Source: Solibacillus cecembensis (GTDB lineage Bacteria; Bacillota; Bacilli; Bacillales_A; Planococcaceae). From it: DNA of 64,000 nt. How positions within the stretch are numbered: position 1 is the first letter of the stretch; the number at the start of each line of letters is the position of its first letter. Positions 19,810-29,648 of the stretch are shown piece by piece. Under the pieces are notes generated by a model, which searched no databases, was not told where the DNA came from, and worked only from the letters and a program-made list of their open reading frames with translations. The DNA is taken from positions 87,615-151,614 of the forward strand of contig NZ_LMBZ01000012.1 in NCBI RefSeq assembly GCF_001439635.1, written 5' to 3'. The position numbers and the translations under genes were made by a program.

Positions 19810-20382
19810 ATGGCACAACTATTTTTTAAGCATGGTGCAATGAATAGCGGAAAGTCGATTGAAATTTTGAAAGTAGCACATAACTATGAAGAACAAAATA
19901 AACCGGTGTTAATTTTTACATCGGGTATCGATACGCGTGATGAAGTAGGAACTGTCTCAAGTAGAATTGGACTACGACGCCCAGCAACAGCTGTTTTTAA
20001 GGAAACAAATATATATGAAATTGTAAAAAAGCACAACGAAAAATTATACTGTGTATTAGTTGATGAAGTACAATTTTTATCAAAAGAACATGTTCTCCAG
20101 TTAACGCAAATTGTCGATGAATTGAATATTCCAGTGATGGGATTCGGGTTGAAAAATGACTTCCAAAATGAATTATTTGAAGGCAGCCGTTACATGCTTA
20201 TTTATGCAGATAAAATTGAGGAAATGAAAACAATTTGTTGGTTTTGCCATAAAAAGGCGACAATGAATATACGTGTCGATGAAAGTAAAAAACCAGTGCG
20301 CGCAGGTGATCAAATTCAAATTGGGGGTAATGATAACTATTACCCTGTTTGTCGCAGATGCCATAGCAATCCGCCATTATAA
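19810..20382 (+). CDS. tdk: Thymidine kinase
   Basis: Type II thymidine kinase of 190 residues in the thymidine salvage pathway. It has the P-loop GAMNSGKS at the N-terminus, the LVDEVQFL Walker B, and a zinc site of two Cys pairs (CWFCHKK and CRRCHS). ATG 19810 is chosen (after GAGGGGTATTG) over the TTG one codon earlier. Position between rpmE and prfA is as in B. subtilis. Confidence 0.96.
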   Translation: MAQLFFKHGAMNSGKSIEILKVAHNYEEQNKPVLIFTSGIDTRDEVGTVSSRIGLRRPATAVFKETNIYEIVKKHNEKLYCVLVDEVQFLSKEHVLQLTQIVDELNIPVMGFGLKNDFQNELFEGSRYMLIYADKIEEMKTICWFCHKKATMNIRVDESKKPVRAGDQIQIGGNDNYYPVCRRCHSNPPL

Positions 20383-20527
20383 ATTAACCATTTTCAATGA
20401 TAAAAATAGTATGGTTCGCGAAAACTTTCGGTATAAGTGTAGCAACAGCGAACGAATTTCTTTATACTGATATAGGTAGATTTTGAACGCAGTAATATTA
20501 ATGAAAATAATAATAGAGGTGAATTAA

Positions 20528-21604
20528 ATGTTTGATCGTTTGCAAGCGGTTGAGGACCGTTATGAAAGACTAAATGAATTATTGAGCGACCCAGATATCG
20601 TAAATAATCCAAAAAAATTACGTGATTACTCAAAAGAGCAGTCAGATATTCAAGAAATGGTCGAAGTATATCGCGAATATAATTTAGTAAAAGAGCAATT
20701 GGCTGATACACGTGAATTAATGGAGATAGAAAAAGATCCAGAAATGTTTGAAATGATGAAAGAGGAATTCAATGATTTAAATAAGCAAATTCCAGTATTG
20801 GAAGAAAGCTTACGTATTTTATTAATTCCGAAAGACCCGAATGACTCGAAAAACGTAATTATGGAAGTACGTGGGGCTGCTGGTGGGGACGAAGCAAATA
20901 TTTTCGCAGGTGACCTTTTCCGTATGTATACACGTTATGCTGAAACACAGGGTTGGAAAGTCGAGATTATGGAAGCTACACCAAATCCATCTGGCGGTTA
21001 TAAAGAAGTAATCTTAATGATTAATGGTCAAGGGGCGTACTCTAAGTTCAAATATGAAAACGGAGCGCACCGTGTACAACGTGTACCGGCGACTGAATCA
21101 CAGGGGCGCATTCACACATCAACTGCAACAGTAGCATGTCTTCCTGAGATGCATGTAGAAGATGTTGAAATTCATGAGAAAGATATCCGTGTAGACACAT
21201 TCGCATCATCAGGTGCCGGTGGTCAATCCGTAAATACAACGATGTCAGCTGTACGTATGGTCCATTTACCAACAGGTGTTGTTGTTTCCATGCAAGATGA
21301 GCGTTCTCAAATTAAAAACCGTGAAAAGGCGATGAAAATTTTAGTTGCGCGTGTAGCTGAAAAGAACCGTGCAGAAGCGCAAGCAGAAATCGATTCAACG
21401 CGTAAGTCAGCGGTAGGAACAGGCGACCGTTCTGAACGTATTCGTACTTACAACTATCCACAAAACCGTGTAACAGATCACCGTATTGGTTTAACGATTC
21501 AAAAGTTGGACCAAATTGTGGAAGGTAAATTAGATGAAATTATCGATGCACTTATTTTAGATGAGCAAGCAACACGTCTTGCAAACTTAAATGAAGATGT
21601 CTAA
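20528..21604 (+). CDS. prfA: Peptide chain release factor 1
   Basis: RF1 of 358 residues, which reads UAA/UAG and triggers peptide release. The GGQ catalytic motif is in [12 protein letters not shown] and the codon-recognition region is [18 protein letters not shown] (RF1-type PAT motif). The ATG follows AGAGGTGAATTAA. The downstream prmC methylates its GGQ glutamine and overlaps the end of prfA, so the two are translationally coupled. Confidence 0.97.
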   Translation: MFDRLQAVEDRYERLNELLSDPDIVNNPKKLRDYSKEQSDIQEMVEVYREYNLVKEQLADTRELMEIEKDPEMFEMMKEEFNDLNKQIPVLEESLRILLIPKDPNDSKNVIMEVRGAAGGDEANIFAGDLFRMYTRYAETQGWKVEIMEATPNPSGGYKEVILMINGQGAYSKFKYENGAHRVQRVPATESQGRIHTSTATVACLPEMHVEDVEIHEKDIRVDTFASSGAGGQSVNTTMSAVRMVHLPTGVVVSMQDERSQIKNREKAMKILVARVAEKNRAEAQAEIDSTRKSAVGTGDRSERIRTYNYPQNRVTDHRIGLTIQKLDQIVEGKLDEIIDALILDEQATRLANLNEDV

Positions 21605-22454
21605 AACTATTTTAGAGGCCCTAAATGGGGCTTCTTCTTTTTTAGTGGAAAATGGTCGCGAAGGAAATGCTGCAAGATTACTGTTACAACACATTTTGCA
21701 AACAAATTATTCAGGTTTAATGATGAAAATGCATGATGCGTTAACCGAGGAACAGCAGCACAAGTTTAGGCATTTTATTGAACAGCATGTAAAGGGAATT
21801 CCGGTTCAGTACATTACAGGTGAGGAAGAATTTTATGGTCGCATCTTTTCTGTGGATGAGTCGGTATTAATTCCTCGACCTGAAACAGAAGAATTAATTG
21901 TTGGTACTATGACGCGTATGGAAAAGTTATTTGGAAAACATGCCGGATTGAAGTTAGCTGATATTGGGACGGGCAGCGGGGCTATTGCGATAACGATGAA
22001 AAGTGAGTGGCCACAAGCAATTGTAACTGCAACAGACCTTTCAGAAATAGCTCTTCAAACGGCTCAAAAAAACGCTGAGCAATTACAAACGAATATAACG
22101 TTTAAATTAGGAGATTTAACGGCTCCAATTGCAGATGAAAAATGGGATGTAGTGCTCTCTAATCCACCTTATATCGCTTTTAGTGAATTAGAAGAGATGT
22201 CTGATGTAGTCGTTGATCATGAGCCTCATTCTGCGTTATTTGCAGAAGAGGATGGACTTATTTTATATCGTAAACTAGCAGAACAACTACCACCGCTAAT
22301 GAATAAACCAGCGCTGATTGGTGTTGAAATCGGTTATTCACAAGGGCAAGCCGTTGCGGAAATGTTTAAGATGAGTTTTCCACAAGCGCATGTTTCCGTT
22401 GTAAAAGATATCAATGGAAAAGAACGAATGGTTTTTTGTGAAATTAGTGAATAA
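21591..22454 (+). CDS. prmC: Release factor glutamine methyltransferase PrmC
   Basis: SAM-dependent N5-glutamine methyltransferase of 287 residues acting on the GGQ motif of release factors. It has the SAM-binding [12 protein letters not shown] and the catalytic NPPY in [11 protein letters not shown], with GEEEFYGR and IPRPETEEL ahead of it. It overlaps prfA by 14 nt. ATG 21591 is given; ATG 21597 (MSKTILEAL) is an equally good start. Confidence 0.95.
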   Translation: MKMSKTILEALNGASSFLVENGREGNAARLLLQHILQTNYSGLMMKMHDALTEEQQHKFRHFIEQHVKGIPVQYITGEEEFYGRIFSVDESVLIPRPETEELIVGTMTRMEKLFGKHAGLKLADIGTGSGAIAITMKSEWPQAIVTATDLSEIALQTAQKNAEQLQTNITFKLGDLTAPIADEKWDVVLSNPPYIAFSELEEMSDVVVDHEPHSALFAEEDGLILYRKLAEQLPPLMNKPALIGVEIGYSQGQAVAEMFKMSFPQAHVSVVKDINGKERMVFCEISE

Positions 22455-22498
22455 AATCTATCTTTCTTGCTAACACTTGCTAGCAAGGGGGAATTAAA

Positions 22499-23050
22499 AT
22501 GTTAAATGATTACGAGATTCAAACAAATTCGAATAAACATATAATGATTGCCATGTTAAAACTATGCTTTAGTATACTCGTGCTAATTGGTGCGGTGATG
22601 ATAATTCCAACGTTCGTTTATGATATTCAAGCGGTGCAAGCACAACAGGCTGAACAACTGAAAATACGAGTCGTTGCGAATAGCTCCTCTTTGCAAGATC
22701 AACAGCAAAAGCAACTGATTGTGGAAAATATTCAAGCATTAATGGAAAGTAAAAGTATAAATTCACAAGATACCCACAGTTATGAGGAAATTTATGCAGT
22801 TATCCAGAAAGAATTTCCTGATTTGAAAATAGTTATGAACATTGGGGATAACTTAATACCACCCAAATATCAATTTCATAGATTCTACCCACAAAATGAG
22901 TACAATTCTGTCACATTTGCCATTGGTAGTGGGCGAGGGGAAAATTGGTTTTGTTCAGCATTCCCAACGGTGTGTAGCCCGCCGGAAGAAGTAAAAAAAG
23001 AACAACGTAAATTTTTTATTTACGAGTGGTTCAAGAAAAATAGTGTTTGA
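22499..23050 (+). CDS. spoIIR: Stage II sporulation protein R
   Basis: Secreted forespore signalling protein of 183 residues that triggers SpoIIGA processing of pro-sigma-E in the mother cell. A single N-terminal hydrophobic segment (about residues 17-40) serves as signal or anchor. Family pattern: LKIRVVANSSSLQDQQQKQLIVENI and the C-terminal GRGENWFCSAFPTVC with two Cys. It is shorter than the B. subtilis protein (about 224). ATG follows AAGGGGGAATTAAA. It sits between prmC and tsaC as in related genomes; sigma-F control is expected but no promoter was assigned. Confidence 0.9.
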   Translation: MLNDYEIQTNSNKHIMIAMLKLCFSILVLIGAVMIIPTFVYDIQAVQAQQAEQLKIRVVANSSSLQDQQQKQLIVENIQALMESKSINSQDTHSYEEIYAVIQKEFPDLKIVMNIGDNLIPPKYQFHRFYPQNEYNSVTFAIGSGRGENWFCSAFPTVCSPPEEVKKEQRKFFIYEWFKKNSV

Positions 23051-23072
23051 GATGTGCACAACTAGTCTAATA

Positions 23073-23220
23073 TTATCCACAAAATTCAGAAAGTTATCAA
23101 CAATATGTGGATAAAGTCTAAAAATTCGAGTAATAAAGGGGGATGCCAATTGGAGACGAAAAAATTGCATGTGGATAAAAATGTGGATAATTCTGAAAAC
23201 TATACACAAGCTGTGGATTT
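23073..23220. promoter_or_regulatory. DnaA-box cluster upstream of and within the start of tsaC/ywlC
   Basis: Four perfect 9-mers: TTATCCACA at 23073-23081 (+), and its reverse TGTGGATAA at 23106-23114, 23170-23178 and 23182-23190 (-). Two near matches are TTATCAACA at 23094-23102 and TGTGGATTT at 23212-23220. Six boxes in about 150 bp is far above chance. From memory, the ywlC upstream region is one of the DnaA-binding clusters outside oriC in B. subtilis; here the boxes also run into the coding start. Confidence 0.8.
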
Positions 23221-24193
23221 ATTAAATAAAAGTGAAGTTGTCGCATTCCCAACAGAAACTGTTTATGGTTTAGGTGCGGTTGCAACAGATGAGGAGGCAG
23301 TGAAAAAGATATTCGCTGCAAAAGGAAGGCCATCGGATAATCCGTTAATTGTTCATATTGGAACAATCGAGGAATTGTCATACTATACTTATGATATTCC
23401 AGAAGTTGCGAAAATATGCATGGAACATTTTTGGCCAGGCCCTTTAACGATTGTTATGAAGGCGAAAGTGGATGTTTTAGCACCGAGTGTATCAGCAGGG
23501 TTACAAACAGTAGGGATTCGTATGCCGGATCACCCGGTCGCATTAAAGTTACTTCAGCAATTGAAAAAACCATTAGCTGCGCCTAGTGCCAATCGCAGTG
23601 GCAAGCCGAGTCCGACAAAGGCGAGTCATGTATATGAAGATTTGGCGGGGATTATTCCGTGTATTTTAGATGGTGGTATAACTGGAATTGGTGTTGAGTC
23701 CACTGTGCTAGATGTCACGTTAGATGTACCGGTAATTTTGCGCCCAGGTGGAGTGACGAAGGAAATGCTAGAACAAGTAATAGGACCTGTTTTAGAACCG
23801 AACTTTGAACAGCAACAAATCGAATCAACACCGAAAGCGCCGGGTATGAAATATACACATTACGCACCAGATGCACCCGTATTTTTAATTGAGCCAAATG
23901 AAGAAACGGTGCAACAGGCAGTAACGCATTTGAAATTACAAGGTCACCGAGTAGCATTACTCGCACCACAAAATTTTAATGAAATGACAGTAGATTATTA
24001 TTTTACATTTGGAAACGCCAATGAAATCGAGCAAATGAGTGCAGCGCTTTATGATGCATTACGCGCATGTGATAAAACCGATGCAACGATTATTTTAGCA
24101 ACGTCGACGGCTCGTGAAGGTGTAGGAACAGCTATTATGAACCGACTCGAAAAGGCAGCAGGTGGAAATTGGTTTCAATTACAAAAACAATAA
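23150..24193 (+). CDS. ywlC: L-threonylcarbamoyladenylate synthase (TsaC/Sua5, YwlC)
   Basis: Sua5-type enzyme of 347 residues that makes threonylcarbamoyl-AMP for the t6A modification of tRNA. The N-terminal YrdC domain has AFPTETVYGLGA, GRPSDNPLIVHI and LAAPSANRSGKPSPT; the C-terminal Sua5 domain follows APGMKYTHYAP. TTG 23150 is chosen because AAAGGGGG lies 7 nt upstream; the open frame extends to 23105 without a ribosome site. DnaA boxes overlap the first codons, so initiator DnaA may affect its expression. Confidence 0.94.
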   Translation: METKKLHVDKNVDNSENYTQAVDLLNKSEVVAFPTETVYGLGAVATDEEAVKKIFAAKGRPSDNPLIVHIGTIEELSYYTYDIPEVAKICMEHFWPGPLTIVMKAKVDVLAPSVSAGLQTVGIRMPDHPVALKLLQQLKKPLAAPSANRSGKPSPTKASHVYEDLAGIIPCILDGGITGIGVESTVLDVTLDVPVILRPGGVTKEMLEQVIGPVLEPNFEQQQIESTPKAPGMKYTHYAPDAPVFLIEPNEETVQQAVTHLKLQGHRVALLAPQNFNEMTVDYYFTFGNANEIEQMSAALYDALRACDKTDATIILATSTAREGVGTAIMNRLEKAAGGNWFQLQKQ

Positions 24194-24201
24194 TACGCTG
24201 G

Positions 24202-24253
24202 AAACACCCTGTAAAGGTTAGATGAAAAATCTAAATTTTACAGGGTGTTTTTG
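24202..24253 (+). terminator. Terminator after tsaC/ywlC
   Basis: AACACCCTGTAAA pairs with TTTACAGGGTGTT around an inner TTAGAT/ATCTAA stem, followed by T residues. Confidence 0.88.
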
Positions 24254-24438
24254 TGTGTTGATAAGTCCAATTATCGATAATGGAAAATGGTTGGGAATGG
24301 TTGATATTTATAAGGCTGACGGTTAGGAAATTGAAAGTAGTGAATAGAACAGCCCTTTAGATGGATACACACAAAAAATTCATGTAGCTATGGGGGCTCG
24401 CATAAAATACAACAAACTTTTGTTAGAGGAGGAGGGGA

Positions 24439-24933
24439 GTGCAAGAAATTATTACAGGAGTCATCATGTCTTTTGATGTTGTTGCGCTTTATTTATTAAC
24501 GACAAATGTACGATCAAAATTTTTATTAGCGCTTTGGACAGGAGCTCTCCACGCGATTTTCCCACTAATCGGATTCCATTTCGGTGAATTACTTTCAGGT
24601 GTTTTTCTCGATTGGACAAGTCGGATTTCTTCTATATTATTATTCTTCGTTGGTTTACAACTACTTTTATCAGCGAAAAACAACGATGTTCCAGTAATTC
24701 CTTTATCTATTGTAGCAATTTTAGCAAGTGTTGACACCTTTTCAGTTAGCCTATCTTTTGGTATGCTAAACTTACAGAAAAATATTTTTGTTATAAGTGC
24801 AGGAGTGGCTACAGTTATCTTTTCCTATGCTGCGCTCCATTGTGCACAAAAATCGAGCATAATACAGAGTTCTATTTTTAAAATAACGGCTGGAACACTA
24901 TTGGTTGTATTGAGCATTATGCTTTTGGAATAG
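24439..24933 (+). CDS. MntP-like manganese efflux protein (YwlD)
   Basis: A 164-residue integral membrane protein with about five to six hydrophobic spans. The internal repeat typical of MntP is visible: IIMSFDVVALYLL near the start and ASVDTFSVSLSFGML in the middle, each with an Asp in a membrane span. MntP exports Mn2+. The position between ywlC and ywlE matches ywlD of B. subtilis. Start is GTG 24439 after AGAGGAGGAGGGG. No yybP-ykoY manganese riboswitch was recognised upstream. Confidence 0.75.
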   Translation: MQEIITGVIMSFDVVALYLLTTNVRSKFLLALWTGALHAIFPLIGFHFGELLSGVFLDWTSRISSILLFFVGLQLLLSAKNNDVPVIPLSIVAILASVDTFSVSLSFGMLNLQKNIFVISAGVATVIFSYAALHCAQKSSIIQSSIFKITAGTLLVVLSIMLLE

Positions 24934-24960
24934 TGAGAAGACAAGGAAGAAGTGGTGATA

Positions 24961-25413
24961 ATGAACATTTACTTTATTTGTACAGGGAATACTTGTCGCA
25001 GCCCGATGGCGGAAGCGATATTGAAAAATAAAAAGTTAAAAAATGTAGAAGTACGTTCTGCTGGGATTTATGCACTTGAGGGTGGTCAAATGTCAGAAAA
25101 TTCAAGTGTGATATTAGATCAAGAAAATATTATACATCACCATGTAACTCGTCAGGTAAATAGTGAGGATGTGGCGTGGGCAGATTTAATTTTAACGATG
25201 ACGACAGGGCATAAGGAAATGGTGATTCGAAATTTTGAAGGAGCTTATGGAAAAACGTATACACTAAAAGAATACACGACTCCGTATGGCGCCGGGGATG
25301 TATTTGACCCATTTGGAGGAGACGTAACACTATATAAACAAACATTCGATGAATTAAATCGAGCGATTGATGAGCTAGAAGAAAAAATAGTAATGGAGGA
25401 AAAAACCGAATGA
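24961..25413 (+). CDS. ywlE: Protein-arginine phosphatase YwlE (low-MW phosphatase family)
   Basis: Low-molecular-weight phosphatase of 150 residues. The P-loop CTGNTCRS spans Cys7-Ser14; Thr11 is the residue that makes YwlE specific for phosphoarginine over phosphotyrosine. The general acid is Asp116 in VFDPFGG. It reverses McsB arginine phosphorylation, which marks proteins for ClpCP. ATG 24961 is preferred over the in-frame GTG 24952. Its last codons overlap the chemotaxis gene by 4 nt. Confidence 0.92.
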   Translation: MNIYFICTGNTCRSPMAEAILKNKKLKNVEVRSAGIYALEGGQMSENSSVILDQENIIHHHVTRQVNSEDVAWADLILTMTTGHKEMVIRNFEGAYGKTYTLKEYTTPYGAGDVFDPFGGDVTLYKQTFDELNRAIDELEEKIVMEEKTE

Positions 25414-26702
25414 ACTCACAAAGGAAAATGTTTAATTTGCGCCGGAAGCTTGTATTATTTGTAGGGATATTAGCATTGATTACGTATTCAACAAGTTTTG
25501 TATTTATTGAATTTATTCAACCGATGTTCTTTAAATCAGTAAATAGTAGTCTATTTCAAATCATTACATATTCATTAGGAATTTTCTGGTCATGTGCATT
25601 AGCCGCGGTATTTAGTATTATACTTGTTCGCCCATTACAACGATTAGAGAAGAGCGCTAATTCTGTAGCAGAAGGTAAGATCGGGAAAGATGTAGAAATG
25701 CCAAAAACAAATGATGAAATTCGTAATGTAGCAGAGGCGTTCCAATTAATGGTAACAAATTTACGTAAAATGGTAGAAGGTATTGAAGATAATTTCAAAA
25801 AAACGGATGCGACGATTGTTAATTTATCTGATCAAACTTCATCAGTAGCCAAAAATTCAGCACAAATTACACATAATATTGGACATATTTCAAGTGGTGC
25901 AGAGGCATCAGCAGTTGCTATTCAAGAAACGGTAGAGGCGCTTGAAGATGTGCGTGAGTTGGCAACGGAAATTAATAATAAAGCGGTGCATTCAGCGGAC
26001 CATTCAAAGCGAATTATTTCAAACTTATCGAACACAACGGATGCAATCCAAAGCACAGTAAATAGTATCAAAAAAATTGCAACAGATAATAAAGATGCGC
26101 TAGGCAATATTCAAGAACTTGAAAAAAATGCGGAACAAATTGAACGGATTATTGGTTTGGTAGGGGATATAGCAGGCCAAACGAACTTACTTGCACTGAA
26201 TGCGTCGATTGAAGCGGCGAGAGCAGGGGAGCACGGAAAAGGCTTTGCTGTTGTAGCAGAAGAAGTGCGTGGTTTGGCGGATGAAAGTGCTAAAGCTGTA
26301 CAAGGGATTACAACATTAATTCAAACGATGCAGCAAAACGTGACAGTTGTCGTAAAACAAATGAATGAGCAAGTGGCATTTGCAGTGAATGAATCATCGC
26401 GTGTATCTGAAACGACGGCTGCAGTGGAAGGAATGTCAAAAGGCGTTTATGAAATGGCAGATGCCGTTGTGACGATTTCCCAATTAATTGATCAACAAAT
26501 GCAAAATATTAGTCGGACAGCACATCAATCACAGGAAGTGGCTGCGATTGCAGAACAAACATCTGCGAGTGCACAAGAAGTAAATTCAGCGTCAACAGAG
26601 CAAGCCTATGCCATTGAACAAGTTGAGGCATTAGCTAGTGATTTGAAACATCAATCAAGTGAATTATATAAAGTGATTCAACGATTTGATCGTGTGAATT
26701 AA
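25410..26702 (+). CDS. Methyl-accepting chemotaxis protein without a large sensor domain
   Basis: A 430-residue transducer. Two membrane spans at about residues 12-33 and 46-70 are joined by a very short outside loop, so there is no periplasmic-type sensor domain. A HAMP segment follows ([16 protein letters not shown]), then a long coiled-coil signalling domain with the hairpin tip [41 protein letters not shown]. It overlaps ywlE by 4 nt (ATGA), so it is in that operon; I do not know a chemotaxis gene at this place in B. subtilis. It may sense a membrane or internal signal. Confidence 0.93.
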   Translation: MNSQRKMFNLRRKLVLFVGILALITYSTSFVFIEFIQPMFFKSVNSSLFQIITYSLGIFWSCALAAVFSIILVRPLQRLEKSANSVAEGKIGKDVEMPKTNDEIRNVAEAFQLMVTNLRKMVEGIEDNFKKTDATIVNLSDQTSSVAKNSAQITHNIGHISSGAEASAVAIQETVEALEDVRELATEINNKAVHSADHSKRIISNLSNTTDAIQSTVNSIKKIATDNKDALGNIQELEKNAEQIERIIGLVGDIAGQTNLLALNASIEAARAGEHGKGFAVVAEEVRGLADESAKAVQGITTLIQTMQQNVTVVVKQMNEQVAFAVNESSRVSETTAAVEGMSKGVYEMADAVVTISQLIDQQMQNISRTAHQSQEVAAIAEQTSASAQEVNSASTEQAYAIEQVEALASDLKHQSSELYKVIQRFDRVN

Positions 26703-26735
26703 CTTGATTCAGCTGGGGTTAAAACCCCAGCTGAA
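26701..26735. repeat. Modular palindromic repeat, copy A (5' module only)
   Basis: TTCAGCTGGGGTT (26708-26720) pairs perfectly with AACCCCAGCTGAA (26723-26735). The unit begins AACTTGATTCAGC, shared with copies C, E, F and H, and overlaps the chemotaxis gene stop codon. Confidence 0.8.
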
Positions 26736-27139
26736 GTAGAGGAACAAGGAGCAAAGGCTAAAACCGTCACATCCTGTGACAACGCCTTTGTGACCAACTT
26801 AGTGTTGGCCCAAAGCTAACAACAATGAGCCGTGAGTAACATTTCGGAGTCATTGTTGTTTTTTGTTGGGGACCTAGCGTTTGCGGATGCATTATGCAGA
26901 TTTTCGTTAGAACTTATAATGCCAATGGAATCTCCGGGAAAATGTAAACGGTATGTGAATCACGAATGATTATGGTGATTAATCGTTAAATTTACACAAA
27001 AAACTAACAATTATGTATTTATGAGCTGGAACATTCGTGTTTTATGGCGAAATCAGAAAATTTATTAATGAAAACCATGTTATTCTTATAGAAGAAATGG
27101 TACACTGTTGTTGAATATAAATGAAAAGAGGGAACCCAC
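26703..27139. other. 437-bp gene-free region between the chemotaxis gene and rpiB
   Basis: It holds repeat copy A, a nested palindrome at 26753-26808 (AAAGGC/GCCTTT around GTCACA/TGTGAC, then CCAAC/GTTGG), a terminator at 26818-26865, and about 270 bp of AT-rich sequence. A TGGTACACT extended -10 at 27098-27106 is a candidate rpiB promoter with a poor -35. Confidence 0.6.
26818..26865 (+). terminator. Terminator of the ywlE-chemotaxis operon
   Basis: AACAACAATGA pairs with TCATTGTTGTT, followed by a T run. Confidence 0.85.
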
Positions 27140-27577
27140 TTGAAAATTGCGATTTCTTCCGATCATGGTGGCAATAATTTACGTAAAGAAATTATGGCAC
27201 TATTAGACGAAATGTCCATTAGCTATGAAGATTTTGGACCAAAAACAAATGATTCAGTAGATTATCCAGATTATGCACGTCCTGTTGCAGAAAAAGTAGC
27301 AGCTGGAGAATTTGATCGCGGCATTCTAATTTGCGGTACAGGAATTGGTATTTCTATTGCAGCGAATAAGTTTAAAGGCATTCGTTGTGCTTTAGTACAC
27401 GATGTATTTTCAGCAAAAGCGACACGTTGCCACAACGATTCTAATGTATTAGCAATGGGTGAGCGCGTCATTGGGCCGGGCCTTGCACGAGAAATCGTCG
27501 AAACTTGGATAAATACAGAATTTGAAGGCGGACGTCACATTCGTCGCGTTGAAAAAATTTCTGAAATTGAAGGGTAA
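27140..27577 (+). CDS. rpiB: Ribose-5-phosphate isomerase B
   Basis: RpiB/LacA-type isomerase of 145 residues interconverting ribose-5-phosphate and ribulose-5-phosphate. It has SSDHGGNNLRKEI at the N-terminus, the catalytic Cys region GILICGTGIGISIAANK, and HDVFSAKATRCHNDSNVLAMGERV. TTG start 27140 follows AAAGAGGGAACCCAC. The order rpiB-ywlG-glyA-upp matches B. subtilis. Confidence 0.95.
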   Translation: MKIAISSDHGGNNLRKEIMALLDEMSISYEDFGPKTNDSVDYPDYARPVAEKVAAGEFDRGILICGTGIGISIAANKFKGIRCALVHDVFSAKATRCHNDSNVLAMGERVIGPGLAREIVETWINTEFEGGRHIRRVEKISEIEG

Positions 27578-27583
27578 TTGCAT

Positions 27584-28126
27584 ATGACAAACTTACACCA
27601 TTTGCAAAAGGATTTAGCGTTAGTTTTAAAAGAATTCGAGCAACAAGTGAAGTTTACAAAAAAGCAGTTATTTGTCATCGGCTGTTCTACCTCTGAAATT
27701 ATCGGGGAAAAAATTGGAACATCAGGTGCACTTGATGTTGCGCAAGTGTTATATGAGGAATTTTCTCGTTTTGCGCAAAAGCATGATCTTTATTTAGTTT
27801 TTCAAGGCTGTGAGCATATTAATCGTGCACTCACGATGGAAGCTGCCGCCGCTCTCGCATATCAACTTGAGCCTGTCTCGGTTGTACCTGTACGAACAGC
27901 AGGGGGTTCTATGTCTGCGTATGCATATACACAAATGCAAGAACCAGTTGTTGTAGAGGCTGTAAAAGCGCATGCAGGAATCGATATTGGTCAAACACTT
28001 ATTGGTATGCATTTAAAAGCAGTAGCTGTGCCCATTCGAACAACTGAAAAAATGTTGGGGGAAGCAGTCATTACGTTAGCTACAACACGTCCGAAGCTAA
28101 TTGGCGGAGAACGTGCACAATATTAA
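27584..28126 (+). CDS. ywlG: UPF0340 (DUF436/TIGR01440) family protein YwlG
   Basis: A 180-residue conserved protein of unknown function, recognised as YwlG by its sequence (FVIGCSTSEIIGEKIGTSGALDVAQVLYEE, GCEHINRALTMEA, RTAGGSMSAYAY) and its place between rpiB and glyA. It begins 6 nt after the rpiB stop, with GAAGGG provided by the end of rpiB, so it is probably coupled to it. Confidence 0.9.
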   Translation: MTNLHHLQKDLALVLKEFEQQVKFTKKQLFVIGCSTSEIIGEKIGTSGALDVAQVLYEEFSRFAQKHDLYLVFQGCEHINRALTMEAAAALAYQLEPVSVVPVRTAGGSMSAYAYTQMQEPVVVEAVKAHAGIDIGQTLIGMHLKAVAVPIRTTEKMLGEAVITLATTRPKLIGGERAQY

Positions 28127-28186
28127 AGGTCTATTTGAATTGGAAACACCGATTATTCGGAACAACATTTAGGGGGATTTATACAC

Positions 28187-29431
28187 ATGGCATTTGAAAA
28201 ATTAGCAGTACAAGACAAAGCAATTTTAGACGCGATTCTTTTAGAGAAAAAACGTCAAAATACAAACATCGAGTTAATCGCTTCAGAAAATTTCGTATCA
28301 GAAGCAGTAATGGAAGCACAAGGTTCTTATTTAACAAATAAATATGCAGAAGGCTACCCAGGCAAACGCTATTATGGTGGCTGTGAGCATGTTGACGTAG
28401 TAGAAGATATCGCGCGCGACCGTGCAAAAGAATTATTCGGTGCAGCATATGTAAACGTACAACCTCACTCAGGTGCACAAGCGAACATGGCTGTTTATCA
28501 TACAATTTTACAACCAGGTGATACAGTTTTAGGGATGAACCTTTCACACGGTGGTCACTTAACACATGGTTCACCAGTAAACTTCTCTGGTATCCTTTAC
28601 AATTTCGTAGAGTATGGTGTTACAGAAGACACACAAACAATCGATTATAACGATGTTCGTGAAAAAGCATTAGCTTCTAAACCAAAATTAATCGTTGCGG
28701 GTGCATCTGCATACCCACGTGAAATCGACTTTGCTAAATTCCGTGAAATCGCGGATGAAGTAGGGGCATACTTCATGGTAGATATGGCACATATTGCAGG
28801 ATTAGTAGCTACTGGTGAGCATATGTCTCCAATCCCATATGCAGATTTCGTAACAACGACGACGCATAAAACATTACGTGGCCCACGTGGTGGTATGATC
28901 TTAACAAATGATGCGAAATGGGAAAAAGAATTAAATAAATCTGTATTCCCAGGTATTCAAGGTGGTCCATTAATGCACGTAATCGCTGCAAAAGCGGTAG
29001 CATTCGGTGAAGCATTACAGCCTGAATTCAAAGAGTATGCTAAACAAGTAAAAGCAAACGCAAAAGCATTAGCACAAAGCTTAATGGATGAAGGCGTTGA
29101 AATCGTATCAGGCGGCACAGATAACCACTTACTATTATTAAACGTAAAATCTTTAGGTTTAACAGGTAAAGTAGCTGAGCATGTACTTGATGAAGTAGCG
29201 ATTACGACGAATAAAAACACGATTCCTTACGATACAGAAAAACCATTCGTTACTTCAGGTGTTCGTGTAGGTACAGCAGCAATCACTTCTCGCGGTTTCA
29301 CAGAAGAAGATGCGATTGAAATCGGTAAAATTATGGCATTAGTACTAAAAAGCCCAGAAGATGAAGCAGTAAAAGCAGAAGCGCGTAAACGTGTCGATGC
29401 ATTAACTGCAAAGTACCCATTATACGCATAA
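28187..29431 (+). CDS. glyA: Serine hydroxymethyltransferase
   Basis: PLP enzyme of 414 residues that converts serine and tetrahydrofolate to glycine and methylene-THF. The PLP lysine is in [15 protein letters not shown]; other family blocks are [31 protein letters not shown] and [16 protein letters not shown]. The ATG follows TAGGGGGATTTATACAC. A terminator follows at 29441. Confidence 0.97.
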   Translation: MAFEKLAVQDKAILDAILLEKKRQNTNIELIASENFVSEAVMEAQGSYLTNKYAEGYPGKRYYGGCEHVDVVEDIARDRAKELFGAAYVNVQPHSGAQANMAVYHTILQPGDTVLGMNLSHGGHLTHGSPVNFSGILYNFVEYGVTEDTQTIDYNDVREKALASKPKLIVAGASAYPREIDFAKFREIADEVGAYFMVDMAHIAGLVATGEHMSPIPYADFVTTTTHKTLRGPRGGMILTNDAKWEKELNKSVFPGIQGGPLMHVIAAKAVAFGEALQPEFKEYAKQVKANAKALAQSLMDEGVEIVSGGTDNHLLLLNVKSLGLTGKVAEHVLDEVAITTNKNTIPYDTEKPFVTSGVRVGTAAITSRGFTEEDAIEIGKIMALVLKSPEDEAVKAEARKRVDALTAKYPLYA

Positions 29432-29440
29432 TCTAAACAA

Positions 29441-29479
29441 TAGCCTTCCTGTCATTCGTGATAGGGAGGTAATTTTTTT
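29441..29479 (+). terminator. Terminator after glyA
   Basis: CCTTCCTGTCA pairs with TGATAGGGAGG (two G-U pairs) with a 4-nt loop, followed by seven T. Confidence 0.88.
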
Positions 29480-29606
29480 GCTAAGAATAGGGTTAAATGA
29501 CAATCTAAAGGCTTAGATAAAAAACGTAAATCCATCGATTAGAATTCGCGCAATAAATGAACAATTTAAAAACAATACGGTGTTAGTTTTCGCTCGCGTC
29601 ATTTTC

Positions 29607-29615
29607 TGTTATACT
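29607..29615 (+). promoter_or_regulatory. Extended -10 promoter of upp
   Basis: TGTTATACT fits the extended -10 TGnTATAAT; the -35 region is weak. It lies 34 bp before the upp start. Confidence 0.5.
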
Positions 29616-29648
29616 AATTTAGATTAAAAACAGTTAGGAGATGGCAAA

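Noticed and set aside
23105..23149. Longer N-terminus of tsaC/ywlC starting at 23105
   Set aside because: No ribosome site, and the extra codons are made of the DnaA-box region; TTG 23150 has AAAGGGGG at the right distance.
24254..24438. yybP-ykoY manganese riboswitch before the mntP-like gene
   Set aside because: Looked for because MntP is often under one; the conserved loops could not be found by eye.
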